64,000 bases of DNA. Origin: Anaeramoeba flamelloides. Its lineage: Eukaryota; Metamonada; Anaeramoebidae. Below the pieces are notes generated by a model. The model saw only the letters and a program-made list of their open reading frames with translations. It was not told where the DNA came from and did not search any database. Position 1 is the first letter of the stretch. Each line of letters opens with the position of its first letter. Positions 34,134 to 47,759 of this stretch are shown here, piece by piece. Made by a program: the position numbers and the translations under genes. The stretch lies in contig JANTQA010000023.1 of assembly GCA_027625915.1 (NCBI GenBank), positions 12,028,001-12,092,000 of the forward strand, in the 5' to 3' direction.

Positions 34134-35191
34134 AACCAAATAATCTACAATAACCTATCCTTTTTGTGAATGCTTTTGTAATTCTTTTTTTTTGTTTATT
34201 TTTGTTCTTTTGATTCAAAAAGAATTATTTTACATATTTATCTCATAAAAAGATTTTTTTTGAACATAATGAAGTTGGAATTATTTTGGATACCACTGCA
34301 ATTGCTAAGGTACCTTTTTTTTTAAATAAATAAAATCAAAATAATTTCAACCAATAAAATGAATCTTGATATTTCTTATTTTTTAGTGTCGTGTTGGCCA
34401 AAAACATATTTTTTTCTTTAAAAGCATGAAAACAAAAGATTTGATTATTTCATATTTTTTTGATTTCTAAACACAAAGGACCCTTTTTTTGTTTAGCAAT
34501 GCTGTAAGACAAGATAGTTTTATTTTCTTTTTCTAAAGAAAATTTTCTGAGAAAAACTCATTTTTTTGTTTATACTTTGATATAATGTACTGATCATTTA
34601 TAATTAATTAAAATCTTGATATTTTCAACCAATTCAAATGAAATAACCCCCAATTGCCTAAAAGTATACGGGGTTTGTTATTTATCAGAGTTTTTAAACT
34701 CAGAATTTGGACCCAAAAAAAAAAGTTTATAGAATGGGATCCGAAATTTAACCTATAACACACTTAAAATGTAAAAAAAAGATAATTTGTGAATCTTGTA
34801 ATTGTCAGCCCACTTATATATTGTGAAGCACACATATTTCAAAAGGTGGGAAAACATCCATTTTAAAAAAAAGAAGAAATTAGAAAAAAGTAATAATAAA
34901 GAATTTATTATCAAAAATTTAGAATCTTTTTCATATTTCTATCTGTTCAAATTATAAAAATTGAATTTTCTTTTTTACTTTTTTAATTATTATAACAAAA
35001 CAAGAAAAATCCCGTAGGTCTTTTGATTAATTTTCAAAAAACAATAGAAATATCAAAAATATTGCAAAAAACTTTTTTTTTTACTAATTCAAAAATAAAA
35101 AACCATTAGGAATAAATTTGAAAAAAGTACAAAATTGACAAAAGGAGTTTTTTAAATCCTTCTAAAGGTGGTTCTTTGCGATCACAACTGT

Positions 35192-35196
35192 ACACA

Positions 35197-35268
<72 letters not shown>
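35192..35268 (+). repeat. CA microsatellite
   Basis: About 38 CA units with one early interruption. It is complementary to the TG array 1.2 kb downstream. Confidence 0.95.
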
Positions 35269-35269
<1 letters not shown>

Positions 35270-35870
35270 AAAATAAATAATAATAATAATAAATTTTTTA
35301 ATAATGATAAAATTATCAAGTTGTAAAATAACTTAATTAAAAATTTAATTTGAAAAATCAAATTTAACCTTTGTGAATAAAATAAAAATAATAATTTAAT
35401 CTTAAAATATTAAAAAACCATTTGAAAAAAAATAATGGTTAAAACTACGGTTAATAAAATAATAGTAATATTTTTCAATATGTGTAAAAATCTATTTTTT
35501 TAAAAAATATTTAGAGAAAAGAGTAATTAAGGAAAATTATTATCCAACAAAAAAGAGAAGGTGTAAAATAATTAATATACCAATAAAAAATAATAATACC
35601 AAATATATGACAAAGTTCAAAACTTTCTACTTCATGAATTGGCGGGGTTTGCCAAAGTTCAATGGAAAGATGATATAGCAAATAAAAATCTCACAGTCTG
35701 TGATTAATAATTATATTCTACAGTCGTTTGTTAGACTTTTTTTTACTTTGAAATAGTTGAGTAAAACAAAAGTTTTTTATCAATTCTTTTAAATTAAAAA
35801 AACAGGCACTGGCTCCCAGGGTTGGTACTGGGTACATACATACATACATATATATATATATATAAACAAT

Positions 35871-36394
35871 ATTCCAAAATTTTGGACACAGTTTAAACAG
35901 TTGAAAGAATAACAATACCGCACTTTAAATTCAATATGGAAAGAATTTGATTTTACAAACAATTTCATTTTTTGTTCATTTTGTTTTGTTTTCATTTCCT
36001 TTTTTGCAGTTACGTAATCTGTTTAGTTAGATCTACGATTTTTTTTTTTCGATTTAATGATAGAAGAGCAATATTGAGTTTGTTAAATTAAAAAATCACA
36101 CAAAATTGGTTGATGGTATCTTATCAATTGATCGATCAACAATTGTTGGTGAAATTTCAACATATTTACAATACATTTTTTTATTCTACTCGTTTCATTA
36201 TTTTGGACACACTAATTTCGATTTTTTCTTTTTATATTTTTTTCTTTTATTTATATTAAAATGATTACTTATTAAAACATTGGTACTTATTAACTTAAAT
36301 GTGGTTTTATATTAGGTTTGGAAAAATACAATAAATTGAGTTTTTTTTTTTTTTTGCCTATTTTTGATTTTGGGTGTGTCCAAATTTTTGGAAT
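35871..36394 (+). mobile_element. ~520-bp non-autonomous element, copy 4
   Basis: Left end ATTCCAAAATTTTGGACACA and right end GTGTGTCCAAATTTTTGGAAT form clean inverted ends of about 18 bp. The interior shares AAACAGTTGAAAGAATAAC, AGTTACGTAATCTGTTTAG, GATCGATCAACAATTGTTGG and a second internal TTTGGACACAC with the copy at 59372-59887. Flanking TA arrays on both sides fit TA target preference. No intact frame. Confidence 0.85.
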
Positions 36395-36398
36395 GGTG

Positions 36399-36576
<178 letters not shown>

Positions 36577-37172
36577 TCTATTTTAAGTATTTTTTGTTTT
36601 CAATTCTTTCTTATAACATAAAGTTTTCGAACTATAAGCGCTTTGATGGAAAATTCCTGACAAGAATAATAAATTTCATAATTTTTATTTATCAAATTAA
36701 AGAGTTGGTTTCCTTTTGAAATTAAAAAGGCCTTGCAGAGGAGAGTAATCTGAGAATAATTAGTAAATGGTTGAAAATCAAGGTGGGGGGTTATATTTTT
36801 TAGAAAAATATTTCCTACCCTGATTTTCTATTGTTAGATTCGGATTATCTGTGTGTTGGTTGATAATACCAGTTAATGAACTACAACGAATCTTATATAA
36901 TCTAGATTAATAGCATGGTGATTATTGAAATTCTTCAGAAAAAAAACAAAAGAATTTATATTTGTAGAAAATTAAAAAATAATAAAAAATCAATTTTTTA
37001 GATAAACATAGGAATTATCTTAAAAAGGAGAAATAATTTTTACATTAATATTCCTGGTAACAAAGATTTGATATTGTGTAATAATGAAATAAACGAGGTC
37101 AATTTTATTTTTATATATTTAGAAATAAAATGATATTAATATTTTTCTTTTTGAAAAAAAAGGAAAATACCT

Positions 37173-37867
37173 CACTACATGGAAAAAAATAATTCTAAAA
37201 ATTTAAGCTAGCCAAAAAAAGATATTAAATTTCACTTATACAGGTTATTTTCATTATTTTTTCAAAGTTATGATAATTTTATGTAATTAAGAAAAGATAT
37301 CTATTAAACTCATTAAGATTCAAATACCTCCTTTTTCATAATTACCAACTTTTGAAAAAATAACTATTTTTTTGGTGTATTTTTTGAAATTAGTTCCAAT
37401 GAGTGGACTTTAGATTGGGTATTAGGTGAGAAAAAATAATAAATATTAAAACAATTGGTAGAAAAAAAACAGGGAAAATTCAATAAAACTCGTCCAAGAA
37501 AAAAAATAAAATGTTAAAAAATATACCAAAAACAGAAAATACAAAATTTTTTCAATTTAATTTAGCGATATCTTTTGTAAGAAATATTTTGTGTTAATTT
37601 AAAATTAAAAAATATGATTCTTTTTAGACTATTAAAAAAATACTTAAAAATAATCTCTCCACTAAGTCAAATAAAAAATTTCAAAACTTTTATGATTAAA
37701 AATGAAAAAAAATATGACTGAAAATTTTCATTTTTTTTTGCAATTCCTATTAAATATCTAATAAAGTTGTAAACCTTTTTCAAATTGTTGTGTATAATAG
37801 TGTTTATGATGTAAGTGTATTTCAAAAATAGAAAATGTAAAGATTTTTTTTTCAAAAAATTTTCCGA
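37173..37867 (+). repeat. ~690-bp dispersed repeat, copy B
   Basis: Counterpart of 28660-29351 in the same orientation, 8.5 kb away. Shared landmarks in order are CACTACA, AAAGTTATGATAATTT, ACTCATTAAGATTC, TTCAATTTAATTTAGCGATA, GTTGTAAACCTTTTT and TGTATTTCAAAAATAG. Divergence includes many indels. Confidence 0.75.
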
Positions 37868-38596
37868 GTTATGTTTGGGCAAAAATGATTGATTTTAAAG
37901 AAAAAATTTTCTTTTATGGGATTTTGAGTAGATCAGAATTATATGTAACTTCGCTTATACAAAAATTAAAAGTAGAGATTATCACCTAAAGACATATTCT
38001 AGTATTTTGTTCTGTTGTCATGAAATACTGATCCCTTCAAATACTCAGCAATAAACCAGACTCTTTTAGTTTGGGTATTTAATCCGTTCATTACTTATTT
38101 TAGAAAAAAGGATCTTTTCCAATTTTCTGTAATCCTTCAAAACATGACAAAACAAATCATTTAATTGGTGTTAGAGATCATCAAAACTATGGCAATTCGA
38201 AAAGTCTTTTAAATAACCTTTTTAAGGCAAAAATTTTTTGACTTTTAATACTTGCTTTAATATTACTGTTCCAAAACTTTCTCAATCAGTTTCTTTTTTG
38301 TTCGTTCATATTTGGAAAAACTGTTTGAAAATCTTATTGAAGGAAAAAAAATCCAAATAAAATTGTTTTAAACCAAAAAACTTCCCAAACAATTTAAAAG
38401 ACTTCAAAATGATATTTAGGATTATAAATAATTTTTAAAAACTCTTTCTAATATTTTTCGAATCTTTTCAAATATGAAGGATTTTGAATTCTTTTAAGAA
38501 TGTTTCCAATTGTGACTCTTTTTTTTAAGATGTATCACAAAAATGAAACCAGCTAAAACCATTTCATTTTTTTGAAAAAAACCTGGACTAAAAAAA

Positions 38597-39919
38597 ATGA
38601 ATATTTTTAAAAAAAATTCCACCTTTAGGCCAAAAAAGCGTATTCCTGAAGGAACAAAACAATACCAACTTAAAAAATATGCAGACGCATCACTAGGCTC
38701 AGGAAATTTGAAACTTGCAGTTACACTACCAGAGAATGAAGATATCAACGAGTGGTTCGCAGTTCATAGTATGCAATTTTATTTTCCTTATTTCTTTTTT
38801 TTTACAATTTTTTTTCCCACAACAAAATCCTCAAAAACCCCAAAATTGACAAAAAAAAACATTAAAACTCTCCTTTGTTCTCTTTCTTTTTCCCTCTTCA
38901 AAATGAAACCTTTCCAAATTTCTGATTTTTGATCTTTTTTTTCTTAAAAATAATCAACCTATTTAGCTGTTGATTTTTATAACCAATTAAATATGTTTTA
39001 TGGATCAATACACGAGCACTGCACAGAAGAAAACTGCCCAATTATGTCAGCGGGCAAGAAATATGAATATTATTGGGCAGATGGTATAAAAGGTATGCTC
39101 TCAAAGATTTCCTTTTTCACTTTATTGTTTTTTATTTATTTTACACTAGGATCGATTGGATCAGTATTCGATTCTTCTTAAATTCGAATTCATATGAAGC
39201 AAAACAGCAAATAGACATTTTTTAAAATTTTTGTGTTTTGTGCCAATAATTTTGATTGATCTCCTAATAAACAATTGTTTTTTTTTTTTTTTTTATTTAT
39301 TTTTTCCGTCTCATTTCTTTTTATTTTTTTTCCAAATCTCAACTTTTAATTCTCTCAAACCTCTAGTTAAAAAGCCAATCCAAGTTTCTGCACCAGAGTA
39401 TATCACTCGACTAATGGACTGGGTACAGGGGTACCTCGACAATGAAAAAATCTTTCCTTCTGATATGAGTAAGATCAATTTTGATTTTTTGTCTTTTTCT
39501 TTTAATTTTTTCCCTTTTTGTGTCATTTTTATTTTTATTTTAATTTTATTTTTTTCTCTTTATCTGCTCATCTGACTCTCCTCTTTTCTTTCTTTCTTTT
39601 TTTTTTTTTATTTCTTTTATGTTATTTATTGTCTCTAGGTATTTCTTTTCCTAAAAACTTTGCCAATATTGTAAAAAATATCTTTCGAAGGCTTTTTAGA
39701 GTTTATGCACATATGTATCATAACCATTTTACAGAAATAATCTCACTCGGCGAAGAAGCCCACTTAAACACCAGCTTTAAACATTTTGTCTACTTCATTA
39801 CAGAATATAGACTAATAGACAAAAAGGAATTAGCACCAATGCAGGATTTAATTAATTCATTTTTGGAGAATGACGAAGAAATGAAAACTAAAAAGAAAAA
39901 GAAAAAAAAGAAAAAGTAA
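38597..39919 (+). CDS. MOB1: MOB1-type kinase activator, four exons
   Basis: MOB1 is the co-activator of NDR/LATS kinases in Hippo and mitotic-exit signalling, acting in the cytoplasm and at centrosomes. Exons 38597-38768, 38967-39092, 39367-39468 and 39639-39919 join in phase 1 at every junction, with GTATG, GTATG and GTAAG donors and TTTAG or CTCTAG acceptors, giving 226 residues. The whole fold is recognisable: FRPKKRIPEGTKQY, LGSGNLKLAVTLPE, MSAGKKYEYYWADG, FPKNFANIVKNIFRRLFRVY and EEAHLNTSFKHF. The zinc ligands are present (Cys76, Cys81, His158, His163), matching the Cys2His2 site of human MOB1. The length is near the usual 216. The only oddity is a Lys-rich tail after the last helix. 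The introns are 170 to 274 bp and T-rich. A CT-rich tract (39950-40050) follows the stop and may belong to the 3' UTR. Confidence 0.96.
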
Positions 39920-40809
39920 AAAGTAAAAAGATTTTATATACTATTCAAAATTCCTATTACTTTTTTCTTTTTTTCCCTTTCTTTTCTTTTTCCCTTTCCT
40001 TTTCCTTTTCCTTTTCTTTTTCTTTTTCTTTTTCTTTATTTTTTTTTTATGTGGGTGTTAAATAAATGCAAATTCCTTTAATAAAAAAGAAGACGAACAT
40101 AATTATGTTATTAAACCCATTATAATTCTTTTTTTTTCTTTTCAATTCGAAAGTTATTGGAAAATTTTCTTGTTTATTGTAACTTTAACAAATTCAAGCA
40201 CAAAGATTATTACCTTAAGAAAATTTCTTGTAATTTTGTGCTTAAAATAAAGTTAAATCTCTTTTATTTTACATTTTTAATCTTCAAGGTATTTGCTCTT
40301 TTGTATTTTGAAAGTTTTTGTATTTTCTTTATTTTTATTTATTTTTATTTATTTTTATTTCTTATAACTGATATTTTTGTTGATGGTACAAAAACCGTAT
40401 TCACTATTTGAAATTCACAAAAAATAGATTGTGTTAATACAACGATTAACAAGGGATAATTATTAAACTTGGTAACACAATTATTTCTTTTTTTCTTTAA
40501 ACACAGTAAACTTTTCAAAATAAAATGTAACATCTTCAGTATTTCGACAAAATCAAAATTGTAATAATTGAAACAATTTGTCAAAATTTAAAACCCAATT
40601 TAAATCATTATTAGCGCTCACGAACACTGGAATCGGAAAAAAAGATCACCTTGTATCCAAGATATTTCCAAAAAAGTAGGGCATTTGATTAATGATTTCA
40701 AATAATATTCACTTTGGAAGAATTTCGATTCATAAACTGGTAATATCAAAGTAAGGGGACAATTAATATGGTCGTGATCAGTATCTACAGTGATCAAAAT
40801 AAGGAGTCC

Positions 40810-41370
40810 CCAAAGACTATAATCCGTGTTTCAAAATATAGTCCATTCTTTTTTTTCTTCTTGTTCCAAGTCAACACCCAATTCGCCACCCAGTAGTATA
40901 CCCAAGTTAAAATCAATTTTGAAGGCAAATTTATTGATATTTTCAGTAAATTTTAAATTGTGAATGCAAATTTGATTCTATTTTTTTGTAATTTTCTCAG
41001 TTTTTTTGAAATTTTTTGATTTTTTCATCGATCAAAATTGATATAAAAATTTACTCTATTTTTTGATCAAATTTTTTTCATACAGTCTTTCCAAAGCTAC
41101 CGTGAATTTTTATATGAATCAAATTTTTTTTCAATATGAGCTTTCTTATCCTCATATCCAACTTTTTAAAAATCTATATCAGCATCAAAATTTGATTCAT
41201 ATAGAAATTCACCGTAGCCTTGGAACAGCTGTATGATCAATTATTTTTAAAATTTATTTTTAAATAATAGAACTTGAAAAAATCAATACCATATTTAATT
41301 ATTGATTTATTGTATGTTTCTTTGATAATTTACTGTTAATTTCTTCTATAACAAAAAACAATTACTTTTA
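40810..41370 (+). repeat. Dispersed repeat carrying a nested palindrome
   Basis: Matches 23440-23800 in order and spacing apart from a 149-bp insertion at 41083-41231. Landmarks are TTCTTCTTGTTCCAAG, AATTTTGAAGGC, AATCAATACCATAT and GTTTCTTTGAT. Non-coding. Confidence 0.6.
41083..41231 (+). mobile_element. 149-bp palindromic element, TA target site, nested
   Basis: Arms starting CAGTCTTTCCAAAGCTACCG and, from the other side, CAGCTGTTCCAAGGCTACGG share ATATGAATCAAATTTT. TA flanks both ends. It sits inside the dispersed repeat at 40810-41370, while the related copy near 23670 lacks it, which gives an empty-site comparison. MITE-like, non-coding. Confidence 0.8.
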
Positions 41371-42649
41371 TTTTGAAACATTGTTTAATCTTTTCGACAC
41401 GTCTTATTTTTATAACGTATTGTATACATTTGAAAATATTTTTATGGAAATAAACTATTTTTCAAGTAGAAGATTTATAGTATTGATGAATAAATTACAC
41501 ATATTTATAGAGCTTGAATGGATATCGAAGAAAAATTTATTTTGGAAATTTCAAAATTGAAATCATTTTTTCAAATTTTTTTGTTTTTTTTTAATTTTTC
41601 TTTGATACTAATATTGTTAATCAAAAAAATTTTTATGATGAGATAAAGAGGTAAAAAAATTAAAAGTACTGTTAAAAGGATCTTGAAAGTCAGAGAAAGA
41701 TTGTAGAAAAAGATCGATTGAATTCTTTTGAAAAAATATTTTGATCTTGTATTCAAGATCGAAATCAATTTAACAGTATTTATCTTAATGTTTTTTGAAT
41801 TTTTTCCTCTTTTCAAATTTTATAAAATAATATATTGATCGGTTAAAATGAAATTAGCATATTTAACATACCAAAATACATTTTTTTTTATAAAAAAAAT
41901 CTTATTTAATAACTTCTTGTAGAAATTCTAAAATTAAAAACTTTCACCTACCTGAATGTTAACGATAGTTGATTAATAATAATATCCACAAAACAAAAAA
42001 AATAAATAATTATAACTGATCTAAGTTCACATTGAGATTGTTTTCAATATCAAAATTTGATGATGTTACATTTTGGAAAAAAGTTGAATATGTGAATACG
42101 AAAGCTTATTGATTTTTTTTTTTAAAGATTAGATGAAACAGATTCTTGTGATATGATCATAAAGTACACCTCTTTTTAAAAGAAAAATTTATTCACTTTG
42201 TCAGAGAATTTTCGACGTTTAAATCCATTTTGGTTTCTGATAATATATTTTTTTCAGTTCAGATAAAAATAACAGAATAACAGCACATTTAAGAGTTTTT
42301 TTCTTTTAAATGAGCTTATTTTCCTTATTTTTAAATTTTTGAAAATCCATTTCATCATATAAAGACGATACCACAAAAAAATCGCAGTAGTTTTAGAAAG
42401 ACGATACGAAGAGGAATAAATCAAGAATGAGTTGAAATTTTTGTTGAGAGGCTAACAAAAAAAATATATTGGATTAATTGTTAAGGGTTAGATGAAACTT
42501 CATCTAGTAGATGAAAAAGAAAACTTTGAAGTGAATAAATTTGAAACTTCCAATTCAAAGAATATCTAAAACGATAAAATAATCAATATTACTTGAATCT
42601 AAATTCAGTGTTCTAATTCAAAGAATATAAAAAAATGTATTCGTGAATT

Positions 42650-42905
42650 GGTTTGAATTTTATTAGGAATATTGATCTAACTAATGGTTATAAAATATCC
42701 ACTCGTTTTATTTGATTTCAGTCATTTTGAAGAGCTCAACTTTAACCAAATATCCAATCATTGGAAAAAATATTGATGAGATGAAAATAGATTACATAAT
42801 TTAATAAATATAAGAAAAACAAAAAACTCAAAGATAAAAAATGATTTTCATATTTTTGTAGATTGGAAATTATTTTCAATTTGAATGGAATTGTATTATT
42901 TTTTT
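42650..42905 (-). mobile_element. Relic of the ~520-bp element family
   Basis: Contains degraded versions of the internal landmarks seen at 44240-44480: GAGCTCAACTTTAACC, AGATTACATAATTTAAT, AACAAAAAACTCAAAGATAAAAAATG and TTTGAATGGAATTGTATTATT. The terminal repeats are not recognisable. Confidence 0.5.
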
Positions 42906-43445
42906 CTAATAACCCATTAAATTGGATGTAAACCCTTGAATTTTACCCCCAGTTATAGATAAATCATTATCTGATATATATTGGAAGACTTATTTCTTAT
43001 TCATCTCTAAAGGTGGATTTATAAAAAATAATTGATTTTTGAAAAAAAAAACTAGTCTAATTTGCCATAAAAAATTTTTAGTGACAATGTGTGAAAACAG
43101 TTTTTCTTCAAATAAATTATTTGGTTAATTATTTAATTTTTAACATTAAATATTTTTTAAGTACTAATCTATATTCTGATATAAAAATAAAAAAGGATAT
43201 TTTTCAAATTTGAAGTCTAGAATATTATTGTTTAACATAGTATATTATGTATTGAAATAAAGCTTTTAAAATAATTCTTGAAATTTTCTAATGAATATAA
43301 TCAAAAATTTTAATTGATAAAACCCATTTTTAGTAATAATATCCTATTCTAAAATTTAAAGACATTGGTAAAATGAAGAACAATACGATTCATCTTCAAA
43401 AATAATAAACCAAAAATTTAAAATTAGGGGCAAACTTTTTTGTTA

Positions 43446-43644
43446 CAGTCAGTTTCACTTTTAAGGCACAAACTTTCAACAAAATTTAAGGCACAAAAAA
43501 AAATCTCAAATTAAAGCACAAAATTTAGAATTTTTTTTTTTACAATTTATTTTTACTAGAATTTGAATTTTGGGCCTTAATTTGAAATTTTTATTGTGCG
43601 TTAAATTCCGTTGAAAGTTTGTACCTAAAAAGTGAAACTGACTG
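43446..43644 (+). mobile_element. 199-bp palindromic element (family CAGTCAGTT), copy 3
   Basis: TA-CAGTCAGTTTCACTTTTAAG at the left and GTGAAACTGACTG-TA at the right. The arms again carry GGCACAAACTTTCAAC. It has slightly more mismatches between arms than copies 1 and 2. Confidence 0.85.
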
Positions 43645-44002
43645 TATTATTTTAATATTTTTTCATTTGTCTTTCAAAAAATAAAATGATTACACTATAT
43701 TTTTATTTGTTAATCTATATTTGTTATTATCTCTAAACACTTTCGTAAAATACATTATTATATATAAAAAAAAACAATTAAAAAAAATTTTTTTATATGA
43801 AAAATCTGCCCCTATTTTGGAAATTTAGCTCATATTATAATTTTTCAATTAGAAATTATCAATGCTAATCACTTATGGAAAAAAAAATTCAAATTTTTTT
43901 ACTCTTTTTTTGATTTATTTTTAGTTTTTTTTTCAAAATACAAGAAAAGTCAGAAACCACGAACATATTTTAGTAATTTCCAAGAAAAGGGTATAAACAC
44001 CG

Positions 44003-44522
44003 ATTCAAAATTTTTAACACACCAAAATTCAATTTGTGAAAAAAAAAACTTATTTAATCCATTCCCAAATAAATACCAAATTAGAATTATTCGTTAATTG
44101 AAATTTTAACACTTGTTTATAAATTGCAATACTCACAAAACAAAAAATAAATAATTATCCATACAAATAAATCATGGGTGTTTTAAAAATTTTGGAGAGA
44201 GCAAAACAAAAAAAAAACATTAGTAAATTTGTTTAAATTCTATTAACAATTATTGATCGATCAAATGTTCAGATACTACCAATTAATTTTATTTGAGTTC
44301 TTCTATTTGGAACAACCCAACTTTAGTATAATATAAATTGTTGAAAAAAATTCCGGATCGAGTGAAACAAGTTACGTAATTCAAAAAATGAAATGAAAAA
44401 AAAAACTAAAAAGATGAAAAAATGATTTTCATATTTTACTAAAATCAAATTAATTTCCAATTTGAATGAATTTGTATTGTTGTGATTCTTTGAAACATTT
44501 TGGCCGTGTGGAAAATTTTGAA
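44003..44522 (-). mobile_element. ~520-bp non-autonomous element, copy 3 (inverted)
   Basis: Close relative of 26565-27084: ATTCAAAATTTTTAACACAC at one end and GTGTGGAAAATTTTGAATT at the other. The interior has ATTGATCGATCAAA, GAAACAAGTTACGTAATTC and ATAAATCATGGGTG. No intact frame. Confidence 0.75.
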
Positions 44523-46919
44523 TTATAGTTTAAATTTAATCTAAATTATTTTTACTCTCTTGAATATTACTAAAACAATTCCAACATAAAAGAATATTAA
44601 AAAAGAATTATTGATTTTTGATATTAATTCAATTTATTTTTTTAATAATAAATTACTTTAATAAAATACATGAGAAAATTTCTCATCTCAAATCTATACC
44701 CTTAATATATAACAACTGTATTTTTTTTTACTGATAAATATTTTTCTAAATCTAGCTTATAACTTAATTCAATTAACCACTGGGATAATTATTTTAGAAT
44801 AAAAACCCTTTCAAATTTCGAATATCTAAAATATTTATTGAAATTAGGGTGTACTTTTTTTATTTTTTTTTTGAAAAATTGGGGTTGAGAAAATATTGAA
44901 TTCAAAGAATTAGTTAATATCTTAGATTAGAAGATTTTCCAGAAAGTTTATCTTTTTTAAATCACTTTTTGTTATTTTTACCATTTAAAAATAAAAAAAG
45001 ATTTGAAGACCAAATTAGTCCCTTTTGTGAAAATAAAATTCCCATAATTTAGAATTTGTTTTTCGTATAAAAGTTAAAATAAGATATTATATATAAAAAT
45101 ATAAATAATTTCAAATTTGAATTTAACCATTTTGGCAAAAAAGGTTTTCAAGAAAAAGTTAAATGGAAACTTTATTTATTTTTATTTTTTCATTTAGTTT
45201 TTTTAAGTTTTTTAATTTATGGTAGTAAAAAAATACCGGACTTGAAAATAATCCCAAAAAGCTTTTTAATTGTGAATATAAGGAAAATTGATGTTTAATT
45301 ACATTTATTTAGAATCAAATCATTTTTTTTTAAGAATGAAACTTTTAAAATTATAACTCATCCACTTATTAGAATGGTGATTAATGCTTACACACTTGTA
45401 CAAAACAGCATTCGAACTATCGAAAAAAAAAAAAAAAAGATAAAAATTATCATTTTCCAAATTCTAGAAAACTTCTATAAAATTTGATTGCTTTTCAAAA
45501 AAAATGATCTACTTAGGCTATCAAACAATTATACAAATATTCTAGAGGCATTCCACTTTAATACACTTTAAGTGTGTTTATTTCACTTGTTTCATAAAAA
45601 AATTGGTTATTTATAAAAAGGAATTGATTGAAAAATAATGAAATTACACCACAATTTTACTAATATTCACCATTAAAAATCTTGTCAGAGATTATTTTCA
45701 TGTCCTGTATTTTTTACCCTACTATAAACTATTTGTTGAGTTTTCCATTTTTGTTTTTTTTTTTTGATTAGTAAGGACATAGAATATTTTTTAGCACAGA
45801 AAATTAGTTGATATTTTTTCTTTTAGATATTAAAAATTGTTTTCCTAAAACGTGTACTCTTTGGAAAATTTTCTAATAGAAATAAAAACTTAATAAATTC
45901 TTTTTTTTTCCTTAAAAAAATAGTTTTGGAATTATAATATTGCTCATTTTTTATTAAAATTGAACTTACTACACTTTTTTCAAAAAAAGTATTGATTTTA
46001 AATTATATTTTTAGGAAATATTTTAATGAACATATTATTTAATAGAGATAATATACATCTATTCAATTAAAATTAATAATTAATTTTTTTTTTTATTAAC
46101 AATATACAAATAGATTGACTAAAAATCAAATGTGTTTATTAAGAAAAGTTAAAAAAAAAAAATCGACCACCTTATTGGAAATAACTTACATAATATTTAT
46201 TTCCAGTTTCATTTTTCATTTAATTTGAGAAACTTCAAGAAAAATAAAAATATTTTTTTAATGTATAATTATAAAACCAAATCAAATGATGTAATTACCC
46301 AAAAGATCCATATGTTGACAGTGCCACCATAACAAAAACCAATCACAAATTAAGTTGTTTACCTATAAAATAATCTATCGTTGATCTAAATTTCGAATTC
46401 TTCTTAAAATTTAGAAAAAAAAATTGTAAAACTTTACTTTTACAAATCTTCACAATCAAAATATTAAGTTGAAATAGGAAAAAAAAATCGAAAAAATGAA
46501 ATTATCAGTACTTTTAAAGAGTTTTATTTTTTTTTGTATATATAAAAACTAAATAAAAGATTAAGAAAAGGAAACAAAAAAAATTGACAATCTATTAAAA
46601 ACTCCACTCCCTGTACCCGATTTCATAAATAATAATATGTTACTTAACTTAATTTTCACAGTATTAATGTAAAAATATCAAGAATAGTGATTTAGGTTTT
46701 GACAAATAAAATTCAATCAATTCACATTTATATTTTTGAAATTTCAGGGGTATCTGAAAAATCAATTGTTCTCACCTTATTAACAAAATAAATTTGTGTT
46801 GATCCTGAAAGTTGAAATTTTTTTGGAAAAAAATTCACCAGAAACCAACTTACTCCCTTAGAATAAAAATACACCAATTTATTTTTTAATCTTATTTATT
46901 ACAAGGCAAAAAACATTAC

Positions 46920-47155
46920 TAATTGTTACAAAATAAATGATACAAAATTTTCATTCAACTTTCCATAAAAATTAGGTTTTTTAATCATGGAAAATTTCAA
47001 ATTTTAATACCATAAATCTTGCTAAATGATTGATTTCACCTTATAGAGTTGATAACTTTGATAATTTGTTCTAATTCTTGAGGTTATGTTACTTTTGTAA
47101 AGCTGTTTGAAAATTCTGATCTTTTTATGTTACACATTACAGTAAAAACAATTGA
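46920..47155 (+). repeat. Dispersed repeat 5' of the eS30 gene
   Basis: Resembles 8030-8290 (AAAATTTTCATTCAACTTTCCA, GAAAATTCTGATCTTT, ACAGTAAAAACAA). It ends about 120 bp before the eS30 start, so the gene's promoter region abuts a repeat. Confidence 0.45.
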
Positions 47156-47275
47156 ACAAATTGTGGTTATTTATTCAATTCTAAGAAGTTATTTGAGAAA
47201 CCAAAAGGTATTTTATTTTGTTAAAATTTCATTTTTTTTATTTCACTTCAAAATAATTTTTTATTTAATTTAAAT

Positions 47276-47470
47276 ATGGGAAAAGTACACGGATCACTTA
47301 CAAGAGCTGGCAAAGTCAGAAACCAAACACCAAAGGTTGAAAAACTTCCAAAGAAAAAGAAACTCACTGGCCGCGCCAAAATGAGATTTTTATATAACAA
47401 AAGATTTGTTCATGTTGTCGAAGAACAAGGAAGAAGAAGAGCAGGACCAAACTCCAACAAAAATAAATAA
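47276..47470 (+). CDS. RPS30: 40S ribosomal protein eS30
   Basis: A small-subunit ribosomal protein of 64 residues with no intron. [20 protein letters not shown], then [20 protein letters not shown] and [12 protein letters not shown] match eS30 along its full length. In animals eS30 is made as a fusion behind a ubiquitin-like domain (FAU). Here the ATG lies directly before GKVHG, and no ubiquitin-like sequence is seen upstream, so it is a free-standing gene, as in yeast and plants. The 5' flank is AT-rich with a TTTCACTTC stretch. Confidence 0.97.
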   Translation: MGKVHGSLTRAGKVRNQTPKVEKLPKKKKLTGRAKMRFLYNKRFVHVVEEQGRRRAGPNSNKNK

Positions 47471-47759
47471 ATTTTCTTTTGAATAAGTTTGCTTTTTTTT
47501 TTATGATAAAAATAACAAACTTGAATAGATAAATTTAAACCAATCTTTATACAAAGCAAACTTCAAAATAAAAAAAAATAAACAAAAAATAAAAAGGATC
47601 CCCTACCATTCCAAACCCACATTTTTGTGATTAGTTTTGCTTTTTCATTTTTTCTTTTTTATTGTTTGTTTTTTTTTTTATTTTTTTTTATTTTTGTTTC
47701 CAAAATGAAAAAGCAAAGAAAAAGTTTTCCTTTTTTACTTATTTGAAAGAAAAATAATT

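Larger units (their letters stand above)
39920..47275. other. Gene-poor, repeat-rich interval
   Basis: No gene with support was found in 7.3 kb. It holds the dispersed repeat at 40810-41370 with its nested palindrome, a palindromic MITE copy (43446-43644), an element relic (about 42650-42905), an inverted ~520-bp element copy (44003-44522) and a repeat (46920-47155) just 5' of eS30. Frames at 40157-40411 and 41571-41816 are Phe/Ile/Lys-rich and look like chance. Confidence 0.55.

Noticed and set aside
37667-37882. 71-codon minus-strand frame
   Set aside because: Lies inside the ~690-bp repeat and is not open in its sister copy.
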